Below, in pieces: positions 1 to 12,852 of a stretch of DNA of 64,000 nt. This DNA comes from Epiperipatus broadwayi (Eukaryota > Onychophora > Udeonychophora > Euonychophora > Peripatidae). The stretch is taken from positions 4,647,911 to 4,711,910 of the forward strand of contig JAQFVV010012441.1 of assembly GCA_028023455.1 (NCBI GenBank), in the 5' to 3' direction. The notes beneath the pieces are model-generated. The model saw only the letters and a program-made list of their open reading frames with translations. It made no database searches and was not told where the DNA came from. The translations under genes were made by a program, and so were the position numbers. Each line of letters opens with the position of its first letter. Position 1 is the stretch's first letter.

Positions 1-2780
1 TTGATGGTAGTTGGACAAAATATGGTCTGGTTAGCCACTAAAAAGCATTAAACCTGCTAGGATATCTTAAGGTAAGGCTATGGCATGTAGATGCACTATT
101 CACTAAATTATAAAATTATAAATTGTAAAATTATAAATTATAAAATTATAAATTATAAAATTATATTATTTCTCCATGCTTGCCTGTCTTTTTGATCTGT
201 TTCTGAGATATCCATATTAAGAACTTTCACTTCTTATATTCACTTGTTCTAGTCTGGATTTTCACATTATTTTTAAAGTTTAATTATTCAAGACGGATTA
301 AGAGATACTTCAGTCTTCTAATGGCAAATTAGAAGTTAACAATTCCATTCATCTTGTTTAAATACATCTCTTTGAATTTACATTACTCTATTGATATTTG
401 ATTCTGAAAAATTCATGATTGAGGTTATATCCTATTATTTGTGAATAGCTTGTTATACATGATATAATATAATATTTAGCTAGAAAATGTGAGATTTAGT
501 TTCATTATTGAAATACTAAATGTATGAGTCCTTCTTTTTTCACAGTTCTAAACCAACAGAGCAAAAAATGGCTGACCTACTAAACAGAAAGTTTTTAAAT
601 ACACCCCACACTATATATCATTTATTATTCTATTATTTTTTAAAATATTTTTTCCATATTGCGCTTTGTGATATAAGGATAGCATACAGTAATGAGACCA
701 AAAATAAATACTACAACTATTGAAAGAAGAACCTAATAAAAATGCTGAAAAGTCAAAGTGTGAATAATAATCTATAAACAGTTTTCTAAAGATGTGAGCA
801 CATAAACATCCAATACTCTCTACTTCTGTTACTGTTAAATCCAAGGCAAGTAAAACTTTTTTAGATCAGATTTATCAAATCCATTAAAATGAATAATAAG
901 TGTTTGAGCAATTGAGTGACAAATATGTGAGTTAAAACAAACCACATTTTCATAGTGAAAACAACAGTTGAGATTATTCAAAATGTTAAATTTAAGATTT
1001 GTTAAATTGATGTTTTTAGCTCACACAAAACCATCACAGGGTCAGAAATTAACAATGATAAAGAAGTAAAAATATATTTCTGGATATACATCTTTATGGA
1101 TGATATGATAGAATTATACAATTTAGGGTTCCCATTACAACACTAAGAGCCTTTTTTAGAAAAATATTAAAATCTGACATATATATATATATTGTATTAA
1201 ATATTTTCATATATTGTTATTATAATAAAGAATAGAAGTAATGAGATTATATCCACATAAACAGGTAACTTTATTGCCTTTTTGATGTTTCCAGGAAGCT
1301 ATCAATCCTATAATAGCTCTTTGTTGGAATTTTTTAAGTAAAAGATGTAAAACAAAAAATATGAAAAAATTTGGATTGTAGAAATTTATTCACCATGCTA
1401 ATCTATAGTTAATATCTTAGTGTAAATTGAATTAAGAACTCCAGATGGATGAAAATATATATATATATCAGAAAATCTAGAATTACATTCATCTAGCCAT
1501 TGAGTTAATGTTTAATAAGTGGATATTTAGAGATTCTTAGCTGGAGAATGGTCAGAAGATATAAAAAAATGATCCCATTTTTAAAATCTTTTCCTCTAAT
1601 TCAATATAAATATTGTAGCATGTATACTAGAAAAGTATGTTTAATACTTTAAAATAAAAATGTTCAGCATGTTGTATGTATTATTTATATTAATTTTATT
1701 TTTTTTGAGAAAAAATTAAAAGTATTGGAATTATTTTATCGTTAACTCTAAAATCTTTACTCTCATCTTTTTATTTTGTAATCCAATACAGTGTTATTTC
1801 ACTTCACTAGAAAGAAAAATTAAAAAAAGTGCATATTAAGTACAGTTTGGCACTGCATTCTACCAGCCAGGTCATATTCATAGCACTAAATATAGTCAAA
1901 TTTGTATGTGAGAAAAACAGAGAGAGAGGAAAAATAAGTGTTTGATACTTAAATTGGCAATACACCACATTTCCTTAAATTTTCTTTTTTGATCCTCAAT
2001 GGAGGAAAGCAATGCTAAGCTGTAGTTAATTTGTAGTAATTTCAATTTTTCTTTACCTTTAATAGAAAAGTAAAAATAATTTGATTTTTTTTGTAAATTG
2101 TATCAAGAAGAATAAAAACAAACTTCTATAAGGTAACCAAGCATAACCAAGCGAATGCAAATGATTGTAGTGAAACGACATCACATGCTTATTACAACGT
2201 CGTCAGACTGCCTTTTGCGGAAATCAAAAAATAATTAAAAATAGTTTTATTTCCTGCTTAATATAATTCGTTTCCTTTTATTGCCAAAATTGTAATTTGT
2301 AAGAGTCTACAATGACTATCACATGCGAAGTAATACAATTGTAAACGCATTGGCTGTGAAAGTGCAGAATCTTCATCTATGCACAACTTATATACCTAAA
2401 TGTTTCACAATGTTCTGGTTATGTTAATGTGAATAGCAATAATAAATCAATTAATTATTTGTATGTTATAAGTATCAATTTATGCAATTTTACTGAGTCT
2501 GTATTTGTGTAAACAAAATAAAATACTTATAATTAAAAAAATTATATATATTTTGTTTTCTGATTTATTTATTTATTTTTTGCAAATTTTAGTTTTTAAA
2601 AAATTGTTAACGATAAGAATAGGGATTGAATTGATTTATACTAATATTTGCAAATAAGATAAGTTTTTAAAATATGCAATTGTTAATTATATGTAAAAAA
2701 GGCTCCGCATGGAACAGTACACCAAACACTACTTTTTCTTAGGCTAGCTCTATAACCATATATATATATATGCTTTATTA
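1..2780. other. AT-rich DNA with no recognised gene
   Basis: No ORF here has a recognisable motif and the short ORFs look random. There are short (AT)n tracts near 1173, 1455 and 2758. A slightly more GC-rich patch at about 2130-2360 contains an octamer-like ATGCAAAT but nothing else that would define a regulatory element. Confidence 0.6.
106..165. repeat. Short AT minisatellite
   Basis: About four to five imperfect tandem copies of a 13-bp unit resembling TAAAATTATAAAT. A local tandem duplication with no coding content. Confidence 0.75.
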
Positions 2781-2783
2781 CAT

Positions 2784-2922
2784 CAGACTAACTGATGAAT
2801 GCTGGTTGGAGATTATTTATCTTTTTTTCACATGAATGCGGTTATATGTATCGTTTTTTTAGATGGAGTGGATGTCTGAAGAGAGCTCGAAAGTCTGGGT
2901 TCAAATCCCTTCTAATTACATC
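2784..2922 (+). repeat. Hammerhead/tRNA-box repeat (family S), copy S1
   Basis: The copy starts with an intact hammerhead core CTGATGA (2792-2798) and the left side of stem II (ATGCT, loop GGTT). It then jumps to GGAGAT, so the right side of stem II, the GAAA and stem III appear to be deleted. About 80 bases later it has an A-box-like stretch (GTCTGAAGAGAG) and a perfect pol III B box GGTTCAAATCC (2898-2908), ending in the family's TCTAATTACATC terminus. The A-to-B spacing is shorter than in a tRNA, so this is a tRNA-like promoter relic rather than a tRNA gene. The same order (core, gap, A box, B box, TAATTACAT) recurs near 61 kb. Confidence 0.65.
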
Positions 2923-4296
2923 TAGCTTACGTATATGTACTATACTTATATTTAAATATTACATATGTTTTACGTTGGTGTTTTTTAAAATGTAAAACCC
3001 GCTTTTAAATATATCGTTTAACAAACTACTTTTTTTTTCTACCCGTTTCTCTTTTTTTTTAAATATAATTTTTTGACTTTTTTGTTTCTTCAATAAAAGC
3101 TAATTAAATATATATATTTATAAAAAAATATACAGAATTTTATTATTATTTAAAAATAATAATTTAGTGCTGCTAAAAGCAAAATAGGAAATAGGATAAA
3201 GTGAAATTCAATAGCGAGGAATTTGTCTAAAAGTGAACGAGAAGTACTTTTAAACAATGCTGGGAAAACGTCAGCTTTGAATTAAAATCCATTCGCCTAC
3301 AGGATCTTTATTTAACGCACGCAAATATTGACGTATCATTGAAATGTAAGAAGGTAGTTCATAATTTGATTAAGTTAGAAATAGCTTAACACAGTGATTG
3401 TCAAATAAAACCGTTGTCAAGAGCTATTTCAGAAAAATGAATACAATTATGTCAACCCTGATATATATACAATTATATGTCAAATTACAAAGGGCTTTTG
3501 GGTGCAGATGTAGTATATTATTCCTGGAGTACCTACGACGGGAGTCTAAATTTGGGTTAAGTGAAACTCTTTTTAAAAGATAAGATTTTCTCAGGCAGCT
3601 GATTATAATAACCTAACTCCCCTAATACTGGGCTGTAAATAGCTTTCTAGCTATTCTATTTAGAGAGTAAAATTAGAAATGGAAATAAGCTCAAACTGTC
3701 ACTACCGAACAATTATTAAGACTGGTAAATATTCCTTTTTCCTTCATTGTTTTACTGTGAGGCGATATTAGAAAGGCTTTTGGCCTGCAATTATCTATTT
3801 ATTGAAAAAGTTGTTTAAAGTTTTATCTTTAGTTAACCTAAATATATGTATATGCATTTCGAAATTCATTTGTTTTTGGGTGCTATTGTTCTGACAATAT
3901 ATAAATTACGCAATGGTAGAATTATTTATTCTAACCATATTAGCATTTCATATAATTTGATTTTAAAAAAAATGTGTAAAAAATCTATCAACCTGTATTT
4001 ACATGGGTCTCATTTCTCTTATCTAAGATTAAGTTTGCAGCATGCCAAATATTAAGTTTTAAGGTATTAATCAATATTGATTAATTTGAAATCTTTACCT
4101 TACAGGAAAGGATCGCTAATTATTGATCAGTGTTGCAGATCTAAGTGAATAAACTATAGGCTGATTAATAAAATACTTTTAAAAATAATCAAAAATGTCT
4201 AAGCTTTGTAGAATGTGATGATATGTGAACCATGATCACATATATGGTATTGAAAAGCATTAATTATTATATCGTAAATTGCTCAGTATTTGAAAA
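2923..4296. other. No recognised gene
   Basis: AT-rich sequence without repeat or protein similarity that I can recognise. Confidence 0.55.
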
Positions 4297-4466
4297 TAAT
4301 CAAATGTTTATTAAAAGACTAAACATCACATGATTACCATTCCTTATGCTTACTCAGCTGTTAAAACAGGCAAAACTCTCCATACGGTACTTTCCCTCAG
4401 TGCAAGCCAGAATAATCAATGGATGCAAAAAGGCTTGTACATAAAAACCCTATCTAATGCCTGCTA

Positions 4467-4525
4467 ATCCAATATCCCCAGACCAGTTTCTAGCTTGTGG
4501 CTTTCATCAGTGAGGAGTCTTGATT
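4467..4525 (-). ncRNA. Type I hammerhead-like ribozyme motif (H1, left arm)
   Basis: On the minus strand: core CTGATGA, stem II AGC/GCT around CACAA, GAAAC, a two-base loop TG closed by a two-pair stem III, cleavage triplet GTC, then TGGGGATATTGGAT returning as stem I to CCTCA and to an outer segment with one mismatch. A non-pairing A.A sits at the base of stem II (10.1/11.1), so activity is uncertain. Confidence 0.6.
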
Positions 4526-4566
4526 CTGAGATCACTGCACCTAGATCTTAGATGCAGTTTTCTCAG

Positions 4567-4625
4567 ATCCAAGGCCCCTCACTGATGAAATCCACAAGCT
4601 AGAAACTAGTCTGGGGATATTGGAT
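4567..4625 (+). ncRNA. Type I hammerhead-like ribozyme motif (H1, right arm)
   Basis: CTGATGA at 4582-4588, GAAA at 4602-4605, a minimal stem III (AC/GT, loop TA) and GTC at 4609-4611. Stem I has two parts: CCTCA with TGGGG next to the core, and ATCCAA (4567-4572) with TTGGAT (4620-4625), with an internal loop between them. Stem II has decayed (AATC.CACAA.GCTA). Confidence 0.62.
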
Positions 4626-4741
4626 GAGTAGACACTAGATAGGTATTTATGCATAAGCTTTCTGGCATCCATTGATTACTCTGGCTTGTATTGAGTGGCA
4701 CTACTGTATGGAGAGTTTAACCTCTTTTAATCAAATGGTTA

Positions 4742-6050
4742 CTACTTTGCAGATCACTTGATGATTGAGCATAAAGTGACAGTTAGAGAAACAATCCACA
4801 ACTTTTGGATCTTGAATATGTCAATCTATCATTGCACTCTACTATATATAGATAGTTGTGTTAGATAGATTATTTGTTTTCAATGCCCACAAATTGACTG
4901 GAATCAGGTCCCAGTAAATTTAACATTTTTTTCAATCAGTTTAGGGAACTTTTTTTTCTTAATCAACAATTGATTTAACTTTATTAATTCTTCATTATTG
5001 ATTGATAAATAGATATGTATCCATTTTTAGACAGATAACAAAAATATCAGAAAACTACTTAAACCTTCATCACTACACTGTTAAAGGCCATGTGATTTAT
5101 TTTATGATAACAAGAGTATATTGAAGAAGTACTTTCTATAATTGAATATTTATCATCAGTTTACTTTAAAAATCAAGCCCAATTTGTTAAATTCTAATAT
5201 AGAATAAAGATTTAATCTTCAAATCAAATGTTAAACATTGACAAAAATGCCATCATGGTTAACAATTGAAAAAAAAAAAAATCTGTTAGAGCATTAAATG
5301 CAAGTTATATTTTTCATAAAAGTGTTTTTTTGCTATATCCTACTTTGATGAAAATGCTTTCACTCAAATTCAAACAGTACAGTAAAAGAAATACAATGGA
5401 CTAATATTTTTGGAATTAAATCAAAATAATATTAAATTATATATACAAGATTCTGTTAAATAATTATAAACAATCATATATATATATTACAATCATTTTA
5501 AATCATTATTAATATACTTTATATTAAAAAAAATTTCATTTCAAACAATTTTTTTTATCTGCAGCTTTTCTACTCCATATGATTCTAATATCCCATTATC
5601 TGATATTTTTATATCTATTGCAGTATCTTCCTCTAGTTTAAAGCACCAGTTTTATCCATAATTATCTTTTCACATCAACTCCATAAATATTAAACATCTC
5701 AATTCTATTTCAATTATACCAGTAGAAAATTATAAATATAAATCTTCCAATTTACACTATCAGGATCTATGCACATATACATGATTAATATTATATATAC
5801 TTGCTTGAATACATTGATACTTTCACAGTACGATGAAGTGGATGACCTGAAGGGATTTTGAAATGTCTGGGTTCAAATCCTCTCTAATTACATCAGTAAT
5901 ATCTTAGATGGGAATGTACAATTCCTCATATTATGTCATAATTTTGCCTAGATAATCGAACCATTCCATTTAATTAATAATATATTTTTTCAAATACATT
6001 TTAAAATTTTATTTCAGACCCATCTACCACAACTTAACTAATTAATAATA
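4742..6050. other. AT-rich DNA containing one family S remnant
   Basis: No gene seen. The only recognisable item is a family S 3' end at about 5829-5894, described separately. Confidence 0.55.
5829..5894 (+). repeat. Family S repeat, 3' fragment (B box)
   Basis: A 66-bp fragment with a perfect B box GGTTCAAATCC (5870-5880) followed by TCTCTAATTACATC, as in S1. The A-box region (GGATGACCTGAAGGG) is diverged and the hammerhead part is missing. Confidence 0.6.
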
Positions 6051-6058
6051 ATCTAGAT

Positions 6059-6583
6059 CAGTGGTCTTCAACCTTTTCACACCTGCGGACCAGTAAAAAT
6101 AAGGATAAGGTTTTGCGGACCAGCAAAAATAAGATTTCGCAGACAGGCAGAAGTCTATAGATAGATTTTCTTAAAGATAAACATAACTGTTATAACTGAT
6201 CAAAACAACAATGTTAAATATATAAGATAAAGTTATATATATATATATGGAGTTTATATAATAAAAAACTTTTTTTAAAATTTTTTTAGAAAAGTAATAC
6301 AAAATTTAATTCTACCCCCCCCTTTCCCATAAACATCTGTGATAACTAGAAAAACAAATTAATTAATGAATGATTGATTAGGTTTTGTTTTCGTTCTGTT
6401 TCTTTTTTTTTTAATTGGATAAAAATGAGATGAAAAAATAAATATAAAATTGGCTATATTAATTAAAAGTTTAAACTCTTATTATTTATTATTACAAACT
6501 TTTTACTGCCCGTCTAGCACACGGACTTGCAGAAAAGTTCTGCGGCCTGGCACCGGGCCGCAGACCAAGGGTTGAAAACACTG
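6059..6583. mobile_element. Non-autonomous hAT-type element (MITE)
   Basis: A 525-bp element with inverted ends: CAGTGGTCTTCAACC at the left, and GGTTGAAAACACTG at the right read on the plus strand. It is flanked by an identical 8-bp duplication ATCTAGAT (6051-6058 and 6584-6591). Subterminal GC-rich blocks (CTGCGGACCAG at the left, CTGGCACCGGGCCGCAG at the right) are typical of hAT ends in animals. There is no transposase ORF, so it depended on a related transposase in trans. The family is inferred from TSD length and end sequence. Confidence 0.85.
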
Positions 6584-6591
6584 ATCTAGAT

Positions 6592-9500
6592 GATAATGTA
6601 ATTATATTTATACCTCTCGCCTCCATTATTGTCTTGATTTTGTTTTTAATCAATAAAGATTTTGAATTCCAAGTTGCATTTAATAAATGCATGCATTAAT
6701 CAAACACCCTTTTTTATACTATCAACTAAAAATCAGAACATCAAATAAATTTAAGGTCTCGAATCTCATTCATTTTTGGCATAGATATACAGATCTGAAA
6801 CTAATTAAAAACTATATCTAATGAATCAAATTTTATGTTAATTGTAAGCCTCATTTAGCCTTTAATTATAAAGAATTAATATCAGTGAAGTATCATATAA
6901 TTTTATTTTTACCTTTCAAACTGATATTTTTTTATTATTCCACGAGGTGAGAGTTTTTGAAAATGATTTCATTTCCTTATCAAATCTTTATTGTATACTA
7001 AAAACCATTATGTTGGACTTGATTTCTTTTTAATTTAATTTTATAAATAAATAATAATCTAAAAAAACACATTTGACTTTCTTAAATATTTAAAAACTGA
7101 TTCGTAAATAAGAACAGATGATGTAAATGTCTCAAATAATGTTGGTATAAACACTCTTTCAGAAAACAAACAAATTCTTTTATATTTTAAATTTTCTTAA
7201 ATCTGATATTTGTTTTATAATTATTAAAATATTTGAAAAAAATCTGACATTGTGTCAATTTTGACAGTTGATGATGTTAGTGATGAGTTTGACATAAAGT
7301 ATCACCACAAAGGAAATATCAATCTTAAAATGAATTTTTCATCAAAGAACAATAAAGATGATTGATATTTTCTGATTATCTATGATAGTGACCTCTTCAT
7401 TTTTTTTTCAATTAAAAAATCAATAAAAGCAGACCAAACAAATATATGATCTAAAAAATTATTTGCTAATATGAGTTATGATAACAATAAAACAGTATTC
7501 TAACATTGAAAAACTACCACATTTCCCCCCAAAAAACATCAAATGATTTTCAACAAATAATATATTTGATCAAGGGCAGTTTATTTGTTATTCTGCTCTA
7601 ATGTTATTGTAAGCTTAAGTAATCACCAGACACTATGAGCATATCTATATTTCAAATTATACTAATGAGAAAATCACATTATATATCATTTGCACTACAA
7701 TAATTTTAATAAATAGATATGTTTGTTAAGTATTTTATTGTTATCTATATTACAAATTATACTAGACTATTAACATCTAATTGTTTTAAAAATAAATAAA
7801 AACTCAATGTATTTTTCAAATAAATTATAATCAATTTTGAAAAAAAAAACACAATGCAAGGCAGCAACAAACTATAAAGTAACATGACTTTCTGAAATAT
7901 TTAAGTTAAGAAATTGTCAAATTAAGAATGAGTTTATTAAGTTTTTAGTAAAATTTAACAATTGAAGATTAACAGCTATTTTAATAAATATATTTAACTT
8001 AAAATAAATAAATTAAATGACCAGAAAGTTTGTATTATTGAAATTTTTATGAAGTTTAAAAATGGTGATTGTATATTATAATAAATTGAGATATTTTTTA
8101 TCTTGTATGTAAATTAAGTTAAGATGATATCAAATATTGTGATGAGGCTGTAATAGTTCTAATTTAAACAAATTTTTAATTTTATAAAGATAGCCATTTA
8201 AATAATATTTATTAATCTTTTAACAGAATCACATTGTATACAGGTAGAAATTTTTAACTATGCTCAACATTTGATTTTAATATTAATCTATAAAGATTTA
8301 AAAAAATAGACTTGATTTGTTAGGAATATTAAGTTTGCAAATGAAAAGCATTCACAAAAAATGATATTTGAATGAATGAAAACAAAAAAATTCATCATTT
8401 GATAGTATGCAGGAATGCAATGAAGGGAGAAACTCCAGAAAATCAACAAACTTTAAACCAGGAATGAATAAATGTGAAGTCCTGATGAATCAATAAGTTC
8501 AGATTTAAAATTTAAAATTTACATTTATAATTTTCAGAATATCTGAAAAGATTCTACAACAGTGTTAGTAAATACATCAGTGACAAATTCCAAAGGCATG
8601 GGCATTGCACTAGCTGGGCTTTTCTTTCTTACAATTACACTAGAATTTATTAACTTCCATTTTTAAAAATAAAACAAATACATATAAAATAAAAGGTATA
8701 ATTATGTATAATTTTTATTAGTTATTGTATAAAAATAATGATGAGTTTCAATAAACCACACAAAAATATTGTCAGATTAATCTTACAATTGCTCTTGAAA
8801 CTGATGAACAAAGAATTACAGGCATAAAGCACATGAAAACTGGTCTAAATAATTTTGACTTTATCTCAAATAGGAAAATACTAACCTCTTCAGACTTTTT
8901 TGAATAAATATATCAATATTGCATTATTTTCATTTTTTAGCATCAAACATAAACAAATACTGGAAAATGGAATTAAAGGTTATACAGAAGATTTATATAA
9001 AAGATAAGAAATATCTGGACTATCTACAATGCAATCATTCACATAATTCACTGTAGTTTAAGATATACAAGTTAAACTGGAATAGCTACAATTAGTATTT
9101 GATATTGCTAACCATATTCAAATGCCCTAATTTTATATTATTTTTAAACTCAATATATGCTCCTCTCAGTATCTCATTAAGAATCTATCTATTTTGAAAA
9201 AAAAATCAGATTAGTTTGAATTTAGTCTGTATAGTTTAAATTGTATGCCCTTGTTATGGTATATCTTTCAAGAAAATGATATATCATAACATTTGTAATC
9301 TAAACAGTTGTACATTTTTTAACTTTTTCAAATGGCCACTTCTTTTTACTACTTTTTAAAGCAAATATTACAAAACATATTGCAACTAGTGGCAACAATA
9401 ATAAAAAACAAATTTATTTTATTATAATAACTGATTATAAAAAAGCAATCAACTGGATCCAGTTAAACAAAAATAAATTTTATTTCTTCATTTTTGCTAT

Positions 9501-11690
9501 TTTATGGCTATATTTTTAACTTTTTTATATAAATATTTTATTGTGTATCATCTAATCTTAATAGGTTATAGCAAAATATTAAAATTATGTAGTTAACACT
9601 AAATAAAGTTTCTAATACATCTGCTTTCTAATATAAAATTTAAAGAGTTCATAAAAGTGATAAGTATAATATTTTAACTCCAGAAAACAATGTGTTCATT
9701 ATTGATGTACCATTAATTGACATCTTACTTATAAATTCTTTCTTTAACATTTGATTTAAATACCTTGATTGTCTTTAGGATGAGACCCAGTGCAGAAGGA
9801 TAATTTATGTTAGCATTTTGAATGTAACAAAAAAAAAAAACCATTAAAATTTTACACTTCTTTGACTTTCAGTGTTAACTTCATTCCTTTTCAATACACT
9901 TTTCTTTGCCTTTAACATACTTTTCTCATACTTCTCTTACATTTCCCCAAATATGTGTGTGTCCATGCATCCTTATATAACTTGCTGCTATCAATCATTC
10001 TGATTGACAAAAACATCATTTCCCATTGATTTCTCTACCATTGAATCAACAGTTAATTGGTTTTTATTGTGGTCTGACACTAATTAGTCATAAAATCATT
10101 AGATGGACACATGATACTTTGGGAATTTCCAAATACCAAGTTATATTGTTAAATAATAAAATAATAAAAATATTAAATACCTATTGTTTAGGTTTATCAG
10201 CATTTAAATTAATTCAATTATACAGGAATGAATAATATTAGAGGTTCATCCAATTTCTATTTAAAAATTTTAATCAAACAAAATATTATTGAATAATATT
10301 AAATATTACACATTAAGAAATATGTTTCCCAATAAATAAGATTACCACACACGCATGTACATCCACACATTCAGAAATCATTCTCTATCTTTCAACTATT
10401 TATTTATAGTTTTCTTTCAATAGCAATAAACTTATTTATCTATTTCTTAAATTAAACCAATTTAGTTTACCGCCTGTCTCAAATCTAACACTATTATTTA
10501 ATAAATTGACTGATTATTTTTAGGAATTATTTTAAATAAATATCCTATTAGAATTATAATTACTATTTAAATTTTAACATTTAATTAGTATTAGCTAATT
10601 ACTGCAAGCACTCATCTAGTTACTCTAACTTATATTTATAATCTAAATTTCAATATGATTAGCTATCTTTTAGATTTAACTTATTAACACATGCTTTGAT
10701 TATATATTTAGATATTTTAGCTAAGCCATCAATTAAAACATCATATTATATATTCATGATAGAAAGTCTTTAATTATTATCTAATTAAAGTTATCCATGC
10801 TTAGATAAATTTGATTTAATAAACTTTTCTTAGAATTTTTTTATTTTTAGTAAATATCAGCAATAATAAAATAATAGCTTTCTTGGAAGCCAAAGATCAC
10901 AATATATATACACATATTGGCAAATATAGCTAATTTACTATCTTGCTTATCTAATGCTATGTTTTTAACTTCATTGATATTTCTGTTTCTTGCTATATCT
11001 ACGATTCTTTTTCTATACAATATTTATTTGTAAGTTTTCAGCAGTTATATTAGTTCTACATATTATTTCAGAATTTCTTTCCAGCAATTATTATTTTCAT
11101 CATAAGAACATGAATTTTTATTTATTATAGAAATCGGTTTCCATTCATCTTTGTATAACTTATATATTTTTAATAGTAAATAAATTATATAAACATTTTA
11201 CCCCCTACATTTTATAAAAATATTTGTTCATTTTAGTTTACTTTTTTAATAATAACTTATAATTTAATAATTTTAAAATAAATAATATTTTGAAGAAGAA
11301 TAAATATGTTTATATATTTAATATAATTTCTCATATCATGTGAGGATATTTTTCAAACATTATTTTAAATTTCATTGCTTTTAGTAATACTTAAGGACTT
11401 GTTAAGTTTTAAGTTGTAAACAACAGCAGATGTCAACAAAATGTAAATATTTTATGTACTTAGTTATGGATTATTTTCAGTCAACTTAACTATTAATAAA
11501 CAATAATAAACAGCCAGAGTTAATTCTGAAACGCAGACATAACATTCACATTCATTAACTATGTGGTACATGGTTTATGCATATTTGCTTACATCAGTAG
11601 CGGTTGAATTCCATTTATAAAGGAGTTGAATGCAATGACCTTCTAAATAGCATGCATTAATACAAAAAATACAATTTTGTTTACAACATT
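6592..11690. other. About 5 kb without recognised genes
   Basis: AT-rich, with short homopolymer runs and no ORF of protein-like composition. I see no terminal repeats, RT motifs or RNA genes. Exons of a host gene with long introns cannot be excluded by eye. Confidence 0.5.
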
Positions 11691-11699
11691 TGGTTTAAA

Positions 11700-12180
11700 G
11701 ACAATCATTTGATTATATATATATCATATGACAACAGACACAGCTTAAATAAATCATAGAATTTACAATTTGTTGTCAAGGTAACCCTTGTATATAAAAT
11801 ATGATTTCTACCTTCCATCCTGATCTAAGATTACAATTAGATAAATAATCCTATCTATTTTTTTTACTTGTGTAATAAATCATACATTTCCAGTAGGTAT
11901 GTATTTTTAAATATAAATCAGATAATAGAAAATGCTTTAAAACAATCTTATAAGTTAAAAAACTACTCCCTTTCAAGTTGGTCTAAGCTTTTTATATAAA
12001 TCCTGAAATGACGGTAAAGATTGGGATCTTTATTTATATATATGTTTGAGTAAACTACTTTTAACAAGAATTGCACCTATATAATAAAAATGTTAGTGTG
12101 CATTTGTAACAATACATTAAATACTGACTAATGCTATACTAGTAATTATAAATAAAATAGAAATTTATATAACATTACAA
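11700..12180 (+). repeat. Diverged copy of the ~360-bp repeat family Y
   Basis: It shares ordered blocks with 17785-18200: the hairpin TTGTTGTCAAGGTAAC, AAAGATTGGGATCTTTATTTA, AATTGCACC, and ATACATTAAATACTGA-like sequence. No coding potential. Confidence 0.5.
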
Positions 12181-12189
12181 TGCTAGCCA

Positions 12190-12335
12190 AAAAAACTTAA
12201 CTATACTAAAATTCTCCCATAACCATGGTTTTATCTATTTGCAATTAAACATTTTAAAATAAAATTCAACTAAACATACAACATATATATATACAAAACA
12301 AAATTGTCTTCCCATAATTCATTTCAAAAACCAAC
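12190..12335 (+). repeat. Fragment related to the 26103-26481 palindromic element
   Basis: The block order (AACCATGGTTT, TCTATTTGCAA, AACATATATATATAC, CTTCCCATAATTCA) matches the left arm of the element near 26.2 kb. Only one arm is present. Confidence 0.5.
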
Positions 12336-12464
12336 TTTTTTTTAATATCAAAGGATGTCTTCATGAGATTAATGGCTTCATATTCAAAGTATTTTATCAC
12401 CAAAGTTTCTTTTATTCTTATTTTTAATTCACTTTTTAAAAGATAATCTCTGCATTGTCAAATA

Positions 12465-12846
12465 ATATTTTATGGATGTATTCAGTTCATGAATATACAA
12501 AGCTGAGTTATGATATCTATTTTTAACTGTACTCCTATGAACTTTAACTCTTTCATTAACCCTTAATTTACTCTGACCTATGTCAATTTTGTGAGGTAGC
12601 TTACAAAATACCTTGAAGTTGCCATAAGATCCATAAGTAGGAGATAGTAAAACAAATATATTAAAAAGATTAATTTTAAAATCTATAGATATATTTCTTT
12701 TTATTATTAATTTTTTTCTCTCTAACACATTCCATGTAAGCCCAATTCTATGACTTATTTCATTCATTATGTTCCCAATTATATTAATAATCTGATCAAG
12801 GTATTTGTAATTGTTATCTTCTAATTCATCATTTTTTGAAAAAATC
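12465..12846 (-). pseudogene. RTE LINE fragment, downstream part
   Basis: On the minus strand the frame includes MNEISHRIGLTWNVLERK, which parallels MDEINYRIKLGWSAFGRN of the fuller RTE copy at 37375-40336 and lies just after its RT domain. The adjoining plus-strand sequence (TATTAATAATCTGATCAAGG) also matches that copy. The element resumes at 14125. Highly diverged; the similarity fades after about 30 residues. Confidence 0.7.
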
Positions 12847-12852
12847 CATTAA

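Larger units (their letters stand above)
4311..4727. mobile_element. Palindromic hammerhead-bearing element H1-A
   Basis: A 417-bp foldback element. The arms at about 4370-4530 and 4560-4718 are inverted copies separated by about 30 bases. Each arm carries a hammerhead-like motif, the left on the minus strand and the right on the plus strand. The element is bracketed by a 14-bp direct repeat, TAATCAAATGTTTA (4297-4310) and TAATCAAATGGTTA (4728-4741), matching at 13 of 14 positions. That length suits target-primed retrotransposition better than cut-and-paste transposition. It contains no ORF. The outer sequence AAACATCACATGAT is shared with the 29443-30146 element. I infer a non-autonomous retroelement (retrozyme-like, or a PLE terminal repeat) duplicated in inverse orientation. 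Confidence 0.7.

Noticed and set aside
2130-2360. Promoter suggested by octamer ATGCAAAT and local CpGs
   Set aside because: A single octamer without TATA, initiator or downstream ORF is not enough.
2784-2922. tRNA gene based on the perfect B box
   Set aside because: A-to-B spacing is too short and there is no acceptor or anticodon stem.
8480-8520. CTGATGAATC as another hammerhead core
   Set aside because: No downstream GAAA or complementary arms.
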